DNA of 33,300 nucleotides, from positions 223 to 33,522 of the forward strand of contig DBXI01000023.1 of the NCBI GenBank assembly GCA_002309255.1, written 5' to 3'. Of this stretch, positions 8,453-16,381 are shown piece by piece; positions within the stretch are counted from its first letter, which is position 1; each line of letters opens with the position of its first letter. The notes under the pieces were generated by a model, which was not told the origin of the DNA, did no database searches, and was given only the letters and a program-made list of their open reading frames with translations. This stretch comes from Bacteroidales bacterium UBA1216. GTDB taxonomy: Bacteria; Bacteroidota; Bacteroidia; Bacteroidales; Paludibacteraceae. Both the position numbers and the translations under genes were made by a program.

Positions 8453-9678
8453 TTGCGCCAGAAATGCGGGTCGGCGTTTTGTGCCATAAGGAAGTCTTCG
8501 GATGAGTTGTTGGTGTCTATGAGTTTGCCGTCGTCACCTACCTTGCGGCGCACACACTTGCCGAAGCGGGTCTTGTCCGAGCCGGTCTCGCCCACGAAGG
8601 CAAATCCGGCATCGAGGCTCTCGTGCACGCTCGTCCATTGGAAGTCGCTGTGCGGGCACATGTTCACCGCGTCAATGATCCACGCGTTGGGGAAGCGGTA
8701 TGCACTACCGCTCATCTCAAACGTACCGGCTTGGGTGACGTTGATATAATCGTAGTCGTAGCGATAGTCCTGCAGGTACTGCTCGTCGGTCAGATCGGCA
8801 GGCATGCGCCCGATGGCGAAGGTTGTGTTGCCTTGGTTGTTGGGTACCCAGATGGTGAGCGTGTAGCAGTAGATCTTGTTCATGTTCGGCACGTCGGGGT
8901 TATCCACATCTGTGACGTTGGCATTTGTGCTGACGTCGTACCACTCAACATCGGCATCGCTCATGTCGAAGGACTGCGAGTTGACCTCGCGGTGATCCAT
9001 CGCGTTGTCGGCAATCAGGAACGCTCTGCCCGGGAGGACGGGGAACTGCTTGCCGTCGCCGGGCACACGGTAGATAGCATCTGCAGCCATGGCTGAGGAC
9101 ATGATATCCGGTGTGACGGTGAACTTCTTCGTGTTCTTGAACTTGCTCTCCACGAGCACGATGCCATCAGCGTAAAGCAGGCTGTCGGAGTTATTTACGA
9201 GCACGAAGTACTTGTCGCCGATGTAGTTCTTGCCTTCGGGAGTCTGTGTGCCTGCAAAGAAGATCTCCGCCAGCACAAAGTCGTTGCTCTCGTGCACAGG
9301 GTAGGCCTGCATCTGCAGTGTTTGCTCCTCGGCGAGCGTCAGGCTCTGTTCATAGGCGCGGATGGGGTAACTGTAGTCGTCGCTGACCCGCACTATGCCG
9401 TTAAACACGCAGGAGTAGAATCCGGCGGGCAGAGCCGTATAGAACGCCATGCATGTGTCGCCGACACTCTGGCCGCCGGCAATGCGGTACTGGTTGCCCA
9501 TATTCCTGTCCTCAAAAGTGATCGTGGCGTAGGTGAGTGTGCATGAATCTGGCAGAGCCACCTGCACATGCAGAACGCACTCCTGCCTAACCTCCGGCTC
9601 TGTCTTACAGGCCGCTAATCCAAACAAGATGATGCCCATCAAGAGGGCTTTGTAACTATTTTTCATACAATTTTTCAT
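8449..9678 (-). CDS. DUF4876-like lipoprotein, TonB-receptor partner
   Basis: A 409-residue lipoprotein. The signal peptide ends in the lipobox LAAC with Cys at residue 24, so it is predicted to be lipid-anchored and probably surface exposed. An N-terminal beta-rich part with an Ig-like look (residues 30-130) is followed by the segment EIFFAGTQTPEGKNY and NNSDSLLYADG, which I recognise as typical of DUF4876. Two in-frame ATGs are possible, at 9678 and 9666; the second also gives a complete signal peptide. It lies 58 bp after the TonB receptor gene and overlaps the barrel gene by 4 bp, so all three are likely one transcript. It may bind the ligand delivered to the receptor; this is inference, since no function is established for the family to my knowledge. 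Confidence 0.8.
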   Translation of the reverse strand: MKNCMKNSYKALLMGIILFGLAACKTEPEVRQECVLHVQVALPDSCTLTYATITFEDRNMGNQYRIAGGQSVGDTCMAFYTALPAGFYSCVFNGIVRVSDDYSYPIRAYEQSLTLAEEQTLQMQAYPVHESNDFVLAEIFFAGTQTPEGKNYIGDKYFVLVNNSDSLLYADGIVLVESKFKNTKKFTVTPDIMSSAMAADAIYRVPGDGKQFPVLPGRAFLIADNAMDHREVNSQSFDMSDADVEWYDVSTNANVTDVDNPDVPNMNKIYCYTLTIWVPNNQGNTTFAIGRMPADLTDEQYLQDYRYDYDYINVTQAGTFEMSGSAYRFPNAWIIDAVNMCPHSDFQWTSVHESLDAGFAFVGETGSDKTRFGKCVRRKVGDDGKLIDTNNSSEDFLMAQNADPHFWRK

Positions 9679-9736
9679 TTTCTTCTTTTCGATTTTCTTA
9701 TCTCGTTATACTCGAACGATTATTTCACTTTTCAAT

Positions 9737-12304
9737 TTATATAGAGACATTTATTTCCATCCCGAAGTAGGGGCTTGCACTGCGGTGTATAAGAATGCCA
9801 TCTACATAGTAGTCGGGCAGGTAGTCGAGCAGTTTATTGACATACAGTGCAACGGTGGCGAATTTGGTGACCGTCTTCTGCACACGCAGGTTCAGGTATC
9901 CGGCAAACGGTACGGTCTTGCGCCGGAAGACATCCTCGTTGTACTTGAACGTCAGCCATTGCAGGTACGGGTCGCTCATCGATGCCTCGGTGTAGGGGTG
10001 CAGCTGTCCGTCCGTGGCGTCCATATAGTGCGTCGGCACACCGTTCTTCCACATCGTCTGCGTGGCGGTGAACCAGTTGAGTTCGAAGGTTGCGCTGACG
10101 GTCAGCCCGATGCGCTTGATATGCACGTCGGCGATGATGTTCGTGTTCACGTTCTCGCGTATCGATCCGTCGTTCCAGTCATACAGACCGATATACCGGT
10201 CTTTGACGGCGGTGTTGCCGATGGTTTGCGTGAGCTTGTCGGTGGAGAACATCGCCTGACTGTTCTGATACTCTGTCCTGAGCCACGCACCGTTCACGGT
10301 GAAACGCGTGCAGATAGCCGGAATACGCGGGCTCTGGTACTGCCATTCGATGCCCTGCTTGCGGATGCTACTACCGTTGGTGGTCATCGGATAGAGCAGC
10401 AGCTTCGTATATTCGCTCATCGTGCCGTCGGCGCTGTAGATGGGGTAGGTATAAGCCGCGCAATCGCGCCATGTGCGAAAACCGTCGCTCATTCGCTCTT
10501 GGAAGTACGTCACGCTGAACTTATGCTTGCTGATGTCGCCGCCGAAGCGTACCTCCCACTTCATGTTCCTCGCCGGACGCAGATCGGTGTTCGTGGGGTT
10601 GATGAGATGCGTGTGGATGTTGATGCTTTGTGCGCCTACTACCAGTGCCTGATCGGGTGCTTTCAGATCTTCGTACAGCATATTCGGGTAGAGCTGTAGC
10701 AGGGTGGGCATCTTTGTATGAATACCGAACGCACCTGTTATGCTCAGTTCGCCGCCTTTGACGGGCTGCTTGTAGCTGAGGTTGATACGCGGGTCAAGGT
10801 AGCACTTGCCGTGCATCGTGTAGGTCTTGTCCAGTCCTAACAGCGATGTCCCGCGCAGACCGATGCCTAAGTCAAACGCCGGCACAGACTGACTGCTGAC
10901 TGCTGATTGCTGACTGCTTAAAGGGATATGTATGTCATCCTGAATGTACCACGCCAGCTGGTTGGTGGCCGGGATGTCGTAGTAGGCGCGTGGACGCAGG
11001 TTAGTCGTATAGTTCAGCGGACGTGTAAGGTCATAGACCTGCCCGCGACCGAAGTTCTTGTCGTACTTCCACTCAATGCCGGCATCCACCTTGTGGCTGA
11101 TCATCCATGTGTCAAACGTGAACGAGGCTTTCGGACGGATATATACGTTCAGCGGACGACCTTCCACGCGGTGCGTCGCTACGTATTGTGGTGGCAGGAG
11201 CGCGGCGTCCTTGTTGCCCTCGGTCATATTGTCGAGCACAGGCTGCACGGGAGTGGTCAGTTGCACGAACTTTGTCTGCGTTATGTTGCTTATCTCGCCG
11301 GAGATGTTTGCCAGTAGCGACGCCGCCCACCAGTCGCTCGACTTGTCGCTCCAGTTCAGCGTGTTCGAAAGGCCTAACTTGTGCAGCTCGCTGCGGTAGG
11401 AGTCTTCCTTGTTGAGATGGATATCGGGGTCGTTCTTGTCCGTATCAATATTGCCGGAGTAATCGGCATTCGATTGCAGACGGATGTTGTAATCGCCCAC
11501 GCTCCAGCGTTGCTGCAGTCGCAGCGAGGCGTTGATGCGGCGGTAGTTCTCCAAGGTGTTGGTCGGGTCGTTCTTCGCACTCAGGTAATCCACCCCCATA
11601 TAGATCACTGTTGGTTTTTGACTTTCGACTTTCGACTTTCGACTAATCTCAAATCCCTTACCCGCGTAAGCTAACTTACTGAATCCGTCCGCCTTGAAGC
11701 GTGCTTTCCACGGCGTGGGTTTGATGCTGCGCTCGATCTTCACCACGCCGGAGGTTATATCGCCGTACTCGGCGTTCGCTATGCCGCGGATGATCTCCAC
11801 TTTCTCTATGTCATCGGTGGAGATAGTGCGCATATCCACACCTTTGTTCACCGTCTGCCGTGCAGCGTCCTGCGAACTGCTGCCGCCTTGTATGTACTGC
11901 ATGTTTGCATCGGTTGATACCGGCGCGCCGTCTATCACGAAGCCCGTGCCCAACGAACCGGTGGCGTAGTTGTCATCGCTGCTACCGTCGCCCGCCTCGC
12001 GCAGGTGGATGGTGTTGCTGTTGGTCAGTTTGGGATCTTTGATGGTAGCCCCCGGCAGCAGGTTGGTCAGATCGGTGAACGACGACGGCTGCAGGTGCTC
12101 CATCGCCTCTTTGTTGATCACGCTGGCGCTGCTGCGGCCGGTGGACTCCTCGGCGGTGACCACTACCTCCTGGATGGTGAACAAACGATCGAGGCTGTCA
12201 AGTAAGGCTTGCTGGGCACTATCCAGCACCAACGAATCCGGCCGATCAGCAAGCAGAGCCGCCGGCACTAAAATAGCCCATAGTATGACCCACAAACGTT
12301 TCAC
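9737..12304 (-). CDS. TonB-dependent outer-membrane receptor
   Basis: An 855-residue TonB-dependent receptor. A signal peptide (first ~19 residues) is followed by a TonB-box-like stretch (IQEVVVTAEE), the plug domain (residues ~50-190, with GFVIDGAP and IEKVEIIRGIANAEYGDITSGVV), and a 22-strand-type barrel ending in EINVSI. It imports a large or scarce nutrient across the outer membrane using TonB energy; the substrate cannot be read from sequence. The start is GTG at 12304: an in-frame TAA sits just upstream inside the -7 box, and no earlier start exists. It heads an operon with the DUF4876 lipoprotein and DUF6850 barrel. Two loops carry short inserts (SRKSKVESQKP and SSQQSAVSSQS) encoded by 7-bp tandem repeats. 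Confidence 0.92.
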   Translation of the reverse strand: MKRLWVILWAILVPAALLADRPDSLVLDSAQQALLDSLDRLFTIQEVVVTAEESTGRSSASVINKEAMEHLQPSSFTDLTNLLPGATIKDPKLTNSNTIHLREAGDGSSDDNYATGSLGTGFVIDGAPVSTDANMQYIQGGSSSQDAARQTVNKGVDMRTISTDDIEKVEIIRGIANAEYGDITSGVVKIERSIKPTPWKARFKADGFSKLAYAGKGFEISRKSKVESQKPTVIYMGVDYLSAKNDPTNTLENYRRINASLRLQQRWSVGDYNIRLQSNADYSGNIDTDKNDPDIHLNKEDSYRSELHKLGLSNTLNWSDKSSDWWAASLLANISGEISNITQTKFVQLTTPVQPVLDNMTEGNKDAALLPPQYVATHRVEGRPLNVYIRPKASFTFDTWMISHKVDAGIEWKYDKNFGRGQVYDLTRPLNYTTNLRPRAYYDIPATNQLAWYIQDDIHIPLSSQQSAVSSQSVPAFDLGIGLRGTSLLGLDKTYTMHGKCYLDPRINLSYKQPVKGGELSITGAFGIHTKMPTLLQLYPNMLYEDLKAPDQALVVGAQSINIHTHLINPTNTDLRPARNMKWEVRFGGDISKHKFSVTYFQERMSDGFRTWRDCAAYTYPIYSADGTMSEYTKLLLYPMTTNGSSIRKQGIEWQYQSPRIPAICTRFTVNGAWLRTEYQNSQAMFSTDKLTQTIGNTAVKDRYIGLYDWNDGSIRENVNTNIIADVHIKRIGLTVSATFELNWFTATQTMWKNGVPTHYMDATDGQLHPYTEASMSDPYLQWLTFKYNEDVFRRKTVPFAGYLNLRVQKTVTKFATVALYVNKLLDYLPDYYVDGILIHRSASPYFGMEINVSI
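10887..10918. repeat. GACTGCT heptamer array within the TonB receptor gene
   Basis: Four phased 7-bp copies of GACTGCT (10891-10918, the third being GATTGCT), preceded by a partial GACT. Translated on the minus strand as a Ser/Gln-rich loop of the barrel. Confidence 0.85.
11620..11647. repeat. GACTTTC heptamer array within the TonB receptor gene
   Basis: Three exact 7-bp copies of GACTTTC and a degenerate fourth (GACTAAT), running into a CTCAAATCC stretch similar to the array at 13919. Translated on the minus strand as a Lys/Ser/Glu-rich loop just after the plug domain. Confidence 0.85.
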
Positions 12305-12308
12305 GTTG

Positions 12309-12339
12309 CAAAGTTACTATTTTTTTTTGAATTTTGCAA
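12309..12339 (-). promoter_or_regulatory. Promoter of the TonB receptor operon, abutting the start codon
   Basis: The minus strand has TTGCAAAA (-33, beginning at 12339), a 20-bp gap containing an A9 tract, then TAACTTTG (-7, 12316-12309). The predicted start falls about 5-8 nt downstream, at or within the GTG at 12304-12302, which suggests a leaderless mRNA. Confidence 0.75.
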
Positions 12340-12370
12340 TAACTATTTGTAGGTATTTTGCATTTTTTGC

Positions 12371-12401
12371 TTGCAAATGTGGATTTTTTTTTGTAATTTT
12401 G
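12371..12401 (+). promoter_or_regulatory. Promoter of the ABC transporter operon
   Basis: TTGCAAAT (-33, from 12371), a T9 tract in a 20-bp gap, then TAATTTTG (-7, 12394-12401). Predicted start near 12408. It is divergent from the TonB receptor promoter; the sequence closely resembles the ftsK promoter at 16780-16810. Confidence 0.75.
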
Positions 12402-12479
12402 TGTTCGATTTGCAAAAATCGCAAAAATCACCATCAAACAAATGACTAAATGGTACATTCACAAATGGTAAATGAAGTG

Positions 12480-13181
12480 ATGATCGAGTACGATCACGTG
12501 ACGCACTACTACGGCAAGCGGCTTATCTACGAAGATATGTCCTTCACCGTTCCGCGTGGTCGTATCTTGGGCTTGCTCGGCAAGAACGGCACAGGCAAGA
12601 CCACTACTATCAATATTCTCTCAGGCTTCATCCAGCCGCATGCAGGCACGTGCCGCCTATTAGGATATGATACGCGAACGATGCCCGCCCGTGAGCGCGC
12701 ACGAATAGGTTTGTTATTAGAAGGTCACGTGCAGTATCCGTTCATGACCATTGCGCAGATCGAGCGGTTCTACGCGCCGTTCTTCCCCAAGTGGAACAAG
12801 GATGCTTATTACGAATTGATGCGTCTGCTGAAGGTGCGTGACTACCAGTTGCTTAGCCAGATGTCCAACGGTCAGCGCAGCCAGGTGGCGTTGGGCCTGC
12901 TGATGGCGCAGGATCCAGAGCTGCTGATACTGGATGACTTCTCGCTGGGCTTGGATCCGGGCTACAGACGGCTGTTCGTGGAGTACCTGCGGGACTTTTG
13001 CAAGCGCGGCAACAAGACGGTGTTCCTCACCTCGCACATCATCCAGGATCTGGAGCGACTGGTGGACGACTGCATCATCATGGATTATGGCAAGATCTTG
13101 AAGCAATGTCCTGTAGGCGAGCTGATCACGCCGGAGAAGACGCTGGAGGACACCTTCATCGACCTGACCGGCAAATATTAG
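12480..13181 (+). CDS. ABC transporter ATP-binding protein
   Basis: A nucleotide-binding subunit of about 233 residues that powers transport by the permease encoded next. It has Walker A (GLLGKNGTGKTTT), a Q-loop region (GHVQYPFMT), the signature helix as MSNGQRSQV (a variant of LSGGQ), Walker B (LLILDDFSLGLDP, with D in place of the usual catalytic E after the Asp), and the switch His (TSHI). In-frame ATGs at 12450, 12465 and 12480 are all possible; I choose 12480 because the conserved domain begins there (MIEYDHV). The Walker B ending in DD deserves note: many canonical proteins have DE. It is followed by a 23-bp duplicated spacer and the permease gene. Cargo is unknown. Confidence 0.88.
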   Translation: MIEYDHVTHYYGKRLIYEDMSFTVPRGRILGLLGKNGTGKTTTINILSGFIQPHAGTCRLLGYDTRTMPARERARIGLLLEGHVQYPFMTIAQIERFYAPFFPKWNKDAYYELMRLLKVRDYQLLSQMSNGQRSQVALGLLMAQDPELLILDDFSLGLDPGYRRLFVEYLRDFCKRGNKTVFLTSHIIQDLERLVDDCIIMDYGKILKQCPVGELITPEKTLEDTFIDLTGKY

Positions 13182-13226
13182 ACCGCTGCGCTGAAAGAAC
13201 AAAGACCGCTACGCTAAAAGAAAAAA
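13181..13226. repeat. 23-bp direct duplication between ABC ATPase and permease genes
   Basis: Two head-to-tail 23-bp copies, starting GACCGCTGCGCTGAAAGAAC and GACCGCTACGCTAAAAGAAA, fill most of the 61-bp gap directly after the ATPase stop. Function is unknown. Confidence 0.85.
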
Positions 13227-13242
13227 GAATAATTAGAAAACA

Positions 13243-13911
13243 ATGATTAAATCAATTTTTTATAAAGAATGGCTCAAGCTCCGCCTCTGCTGGTGTCTGT
13301 TTCTTGTGGTGCATATGGGCTTGGTAGTCTATCTGTTGCTCTCGCTGCGCTCCACGCTGCTCGCCTCGGGCGTAGTTGAGACTTGGGCAACGATGATCGG
13401 TCGCGACGTGCTGATGGTCAACCAGCTCATGTATCTTCCTGTCGTTACAGGCGTGGGTATTGCTCTCTGCCAATGGTTGCCGGAGATGCAGGTCAAACGC
13501 ATCCGCCTCACGCTGCATCTGCCGGTTGATTACACCGCCAGTATAGGTGCGATGCTTTTGTGCAGTTTGGTAGGCTTGTGCCTGATCTTTTCGCTGGATG
13601 CTGCCTTGCTTGCCGGCGTTGAGCAACTCTGGTTGCCGCGCGAGTTGGTGTGGCGCACGTTCCTGACCTGTCTGCCGTGGTATATTGGCGGACTGTTGGG
13701 ATATAACGTGACCTCGTGGTGCATGCTTGAGCCGCAATGGAAGATCCGCTGCGCAGATATGCTGATTGGTGCGCCGCTTGTAGCGCTGTGCTTCCTGACC
13801 GCGCAGCCGGCTTGCTATATACGGATGTTCCCGTGGCTTCTGCTCTTGCTGGTTGTTACAGTCTGCCTGCCTTTCTATTCCGTTTATCGATTCAAATTGG
13901 GAAAACAATGA
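13243..13911 (+). CDS. ABC transporter permease, multi-spanning membrane protein
   Basis: A 222-residue integral membrane protein with about six hydrophobic segments (near residues 15-35, 60-80, 98-125, 140-160, 172-190 and 195-212). The N-terminus, FYKEWLKLR, has the amphipathic look of ABC-2 type permeases. It lies 61 bp after the ATPase gene, and its stop overlaps the next gene's ATG (ATGA), so the three genes form an operon. It presumably pairs with the ATPase to move an unknown substrate. The family cannot be named with certainty from sequence alone. Confidence 0.75.
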   Translation: MIKSIFYKEWLKLRLCWCLFLVVHMGLVVYLLLSLRSTLLASGVVETWATMIGRDVLMVNQLMYLPVVTGVGIALCQWLPEMQVKRIRLTLHLPVDYTASIGAMLLCSLVGLCLIFSLDAALLAGVEQLWLPRELVWRTFLTCLPWYIGGLLGYNVTSWCMLEPQWKIRCADMLIGAPLVALCFLTAQPACYIRMFPWLLLLLVVTVCLPFYSVYRFKLGKQ

Positions 13912-14996
13912 AAAATTTCAAATCTCAAATATCAAATCTCAAATACCTAATACTTGTACTAGGTCTCATCGTAGCCGCGTGGCTGTTGCCGGCGTTGTAT
14001 GACCTTGTATCGCCGCGCACTGATCGGTTGCCGTTCGTGGTTTATTCATGTCTGGATAGCACGTTTATCCGCTTTGAGACCACCGGCAAGCAGGTGCGTT
14101 ATGTGGATTTTCGTGGTCAGGAGTTCACGAAAACTGAGGCGGACAGCCTGTTGCCGCTGTTTGCGTTCCGCCAGCTTGTGGCCGAAGGACGATTGCCGGA
14201 CAGCCTCTTCGGGGTTGAACTCACGCCGAAAAAGATCCAGCAGAACGCTTTCCACTTCAAGACCTCGCCCAAGCAGCTTAACAAACCGGCTGTAGGTCTT
14301 TATACGATGCTCGAGTCTGCTTCCGGTCGCGTCGATCTGCAACTGCCGCCCGATGTGTTCCGCCTGACGGACGAGGGACTGGAGTTCATCGACTGCGAGA
14401 CGAACAAGGTGAATAAAGCCAAGTCGCTGAGCTTCTCGCGCGAGCTGAGCAAGCATGGGTTTACTTTTCCTGTGGGATTGATATGGGGCAACGCATCCAC
14501 GCGCAAGGATTATGACAATGGCTTTCTGCTGACTGATGCGAACAGCCGCCTCTTCCAACTGAAGATGGTGAAGGGCGCACCGTGGGTGAGGGAAATTGAA
14601 AGGGGAGAAATGAAAATTGAAAGGTTTATCCAACTCTTTACCATCGAGCCGGCGAACAGGAAGCTGGTGGGATTGGTAGTGACGGATGATCATCAACTGT
14701 ATGCCGTACGCGCGAATGGTACGTTGGCTCATGTGGATATAGACGAATATGATCCTGAGACGATGCAGATCACCATTGTGGGAGATTTGTTCCACTGGAC
14801 GCTCACGCTCTATACGGCTACCGATTCGCGTTACTACGCCGTTGATGCGGAGAGCTTTGAACGTGTAGCCTGCGAGATTGTGCCTGATCCGGAGTTGCCG
14901 CTTAGTCAGCGCATACGGCGTTGGGTGTTGCCCGTGCGGCTGCACTTCACCTCATGGCAGAACCAATATATTCAACCCAACATAAACAACGATTGA
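13908..14996 (+). CDS. DUF4857-like membrane-anchored protein of the ABC operon
   Basis: A 362-residue protein with one N-terminal membrane segment (about residues 13-30) and a long extracytoplasmic part. It resembles the DUF4857 proteins encoded beside ABC ATPase/permease pairs in Bacteroidota. The ATG at 13908 overlaps the permease stop by 4 bp; the frame extends further upstream, but only as a shadow inside the permease gene. Its first residues (NFKSQISNLKYL) come from a 7-bp repeat, and a second such repeat encodes a loop near residues 228-240 (EIERGEMKIERF). It also has a second hydrophobic stretch near the end (WVLPVRLHF). It might be a sensor or accessory subunit of the transporter; there is no direct evidence. 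Confidence 0.7.
   Translation: MKNFKSQISNLKYLILVLGLIVAAWLLPALYDLVSPRTDRLPFVVYSCLDSTFIRFETTGKQVRYVDFRGQEFTKTEADSLLPLFAFRQLVAEGRLPDSLFGVELTPKKIQQNAFHFKTSPKQLNKPAVGLYTMLESASGRVDLQLPPDVFRLTDEGLEFIDCETNKVNKAKSLSFSRELSKHGFTFPVGLIWGNASTRKDYDNGFLLTDANSRLFQLKMVKGAPWVREIERGEMKIERFIQLFTIEPANRKLVGLVVTDDHQLYAVRANGTLAHVDIDEYDPETMQITIVGDLFHWTLTLYTATDSRYYAVDAESFERVACEIVPDPELPLSQRIRRWVLPVRLHFTSWQNQYIQPNINND
13919..13953. repeat. CAAATCT heptamer array at the 5' end of the DUF4857-like gene
   Basis: Five phased 7-bp units of consensus CAAATCT (variants CAAATAT, CAAATAC and CTAATAC), starting 11 bp inside the gene. They encode the N-terminal residues just before the membrane segment. Confidence 0.85.
14591..14624. 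repeat. Purine-rich heptamer array within the DUF4857-like gene
   Basis: About five phased 7-bp units mixing TGAAAGG, TGAAAAT and GGAGAAA. They encode a charged loop. The same unit type recurs on the minus strand at 22197-22245. Confidence 0.65.
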
Positions 14997-14997
14997 T

Positions 14998-16212
14998 ATG
15001 AAGCGTGAATTTATCCTGATCAACATCATCGGTTTTGATAAGCCGGGCGTGACGTCGGCTGTGACGGAAGTGCTGGGCAAGTACGGCGCGTATATACAAG
15101 ACATGGGTCAGTCGAACCTGCATCATCAGCTGAACCTGAGCATCCTGATCCGTGTGGATGACCCTTCTACGAGCGGCGAGATGATCAAGGAGGTGCTGTT
15201 CTGCTGCTCGCGATTGGAGATGATCGTTCGTTTCACTCCGCTGAGCGAGGAGGAGTATGCTGCTTGGGTTGGACGTCAAGGTCAGGAGCGCTACGTAGTG
15301 ACGCTGCTGGCGCGTGAGATCAATGCGCGGCATATAGCGCGCGTGACGGCGCTGTTGGCAGGCAGGCAACTGAACATTGACAATATACTGCGCTTGAGTG
15401 ACCGTCCGGGTCTGGATGTGCCGATAGAGAAACGGCACTCGTGCATCGAGTTCTCGTTGCGCGGCAGTCTGCCCGACCGCGAGGCGCTGCAGCGTGAGTT
15501 GATGGCTGTGTCGCGTGAGGAGGGGATAGATATATCGTTCCAGCGCGATGATATGTACCGCCGCAACAGGCGCCTAATCTGCGTAGATATGGATTCGACG
15601 TTCATCCAGACGGAGGTGATCGACGAGCTGGCGGAGCGTGCCGGCGTAGGCGACGAGGTGCGGGCGATCACGTTGTCAGCCATGCGCGGGGAGATCGATT
15701 TCAAGGAGAGCTTCACGCGCAGAGTAGCGCTACTGAAGGGGTTGGACGTGAGCGCCAAGCAGGATATCATTGATCACCTGCCTATCACGGAAGGTGCTGA
15801 TAGACTGTTCAGCGTACTGAAACGATGCGGGTTCAAGATAGCCATACTGAGTGGCGGGTTTACCTTTGTGGGCAAGTACCTGCAGCAGCGGTTCGGTGTG
15901 GACTTTGTCTATGCCAACGAGCTGGAGGAGCAGGATGGCAAGTTCACCGGTCGCTATATAGGCGAGGTGGTGGATGCCAAGCGCAAGGCGGAGCTGCTGG
16001 AGCTGATAGCTCAGGTGGAGCATATCGACCTGGCGCAGGTGATAGCTGTGGGCGATGGCGCCAACGACCTGAATATGTTAGGCAAGGCGGGATTAGGTAT
16101 CGCTTTTCATGCTAAACCTAAGGTGCAAGCAAGTGCCCAGCAGGCAATCTCTACCGTCGGTTTGGATGGAATATTGTACTTCTTAGGCTTCAAGGATGCG
16201 TTCCTCAAATAA
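14998..16212 (+). CDS. serB: Phosphoserine phosphatase with N-terminal ACT domains
   Basis: SerB removes phosphate from O-phosphoserine, the last step of serine synthesis. The 404-residue protein has two ACT-like regulatory domains (residues ~1-85 and ~95-175; the first begins FILINIIGFDKPGVTSAV) followed by a HAD phosphatase domain. The nucleophile motif is DMDST at residues 197-201, then the cap region with ELAERAGVGDEV, motif II ILSGGFT, and motif III GDGANDLNML. ACT domains suggest feedback by serine or another amino acid; this is inference from the family. It begins 1 bp after the DUF4857-like stop, so it is probably co-transcribed with the ABC operon, an unrelated neighbour. The stop falls at the edge of an 11-bp repeat array. 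Confidence is very high. Confidence 0.95.
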   Translation: MKREFILINIIGFDKPGVTSAVTEVLGKYGAYIQDMGQSNLHHQLNLSILIRVDDPSTSGEMIKEVLFCCSRLEMIVRFTPLSEEEYAAWVGRQGQERYVVTLLAREINARHIARVTALLAGRQLNIDNILRLSDRPGLDVPIEKRHSCIEFSLRGSLPDREALQRELMAVSREEGIDISFQRDDMYRRNRRLICVDMDSTFIQTEVIDELAERAGVGDEVRAITLSAMRGEIDFKESFTRRVALLKGLDVSAKQDIIDHLPITEGADRLFSVLKRCGFKIAILSGGFTFVGKYLQQRFGVDFVYANELEEQDGKFTGRYIGEVVDAKRKAELLELIAQVEHIDLAQVIAVGDGANDLNMLGKAGLGIAFHAKPKVQASAQQAISTVGLDGILYFLGFKDAFLK

Positions 16213-16213
16213 C

Positions 16214-16290
16214 CTCGATAGAACCTCGATAAAACCTCGATAAAGTCTCGATGCAGTCTCGATGCAGTCTCGAGAATGTCTCGACAAAGT
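16214..16290. repeat. 11-bp tandem array after serB
   Basis: Seven consecutive units of exactly 11 bp, each beginning CTCGA (positions 16214, 16225, 16236, 16247, 16258, 16269 and 16280), most reading CTCGATNNARY. Drift increases towards the right end. A weak partial unit (CTCAAATAAC) overlaps the serB stop. The remaining gap to 16332 has nothing recognisable. Confidence 0.9.
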
Positions 16291-16332
16291 CGGACAAAAT
16301 TTTACGCCAAAACATGTTGTAAAACATAAAAT

Positions 16333-16356
16333 AAGGGAGTGCGTTTGCACTCCCTT
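16333..16356 (-). terminator. Terminator of the small lipoprotein gene
   Basis: A 10-bp perfect stem (AAGGGAGTGC at 16333-16342 paired with 16347-16356) with a 4-nt loop. The minus strand continues into a T-rich run (ATTTTATGTTTT). It may also stop read-through from serB on the plus strand, where the tail is weaker. Confidence 0.8.
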
Positions 16357-16381
16357 GTTGTCGGTTGACGTTTGCAGTTGC

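Noticed and set aside
9785..10699. Long plus-strand frame of 304 codons opposite the TonB receptor.
   Set aside because: Antisense shadow of a certain gene, with no promoter and no recognisable domain.
7235..12304. The receptor operon as a SusC/SusD polysaccharide utilisation locus.
   Set aside because: The lipoprotein lacks SusD character, the receptor lacks the usual SusC N-terminal extension, and no glycoside hydrolase, sulfatase or sensor gene is adjacent.
12442..12471. A nine-codon reading frame (MTKWYIHKW) ahead of the ABC ATPase gene, like a leader peptide.
   Set aside because: It overlaps possible starts of the ATPase gene and has no attenuator-type hairpins; short frames of this length are expected by chance.
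16214..16290. The phased repeats as a CRISPR array.
   Set aside because: Units are 11 bp and contiguous without spacers, and no cas genes are nearby.
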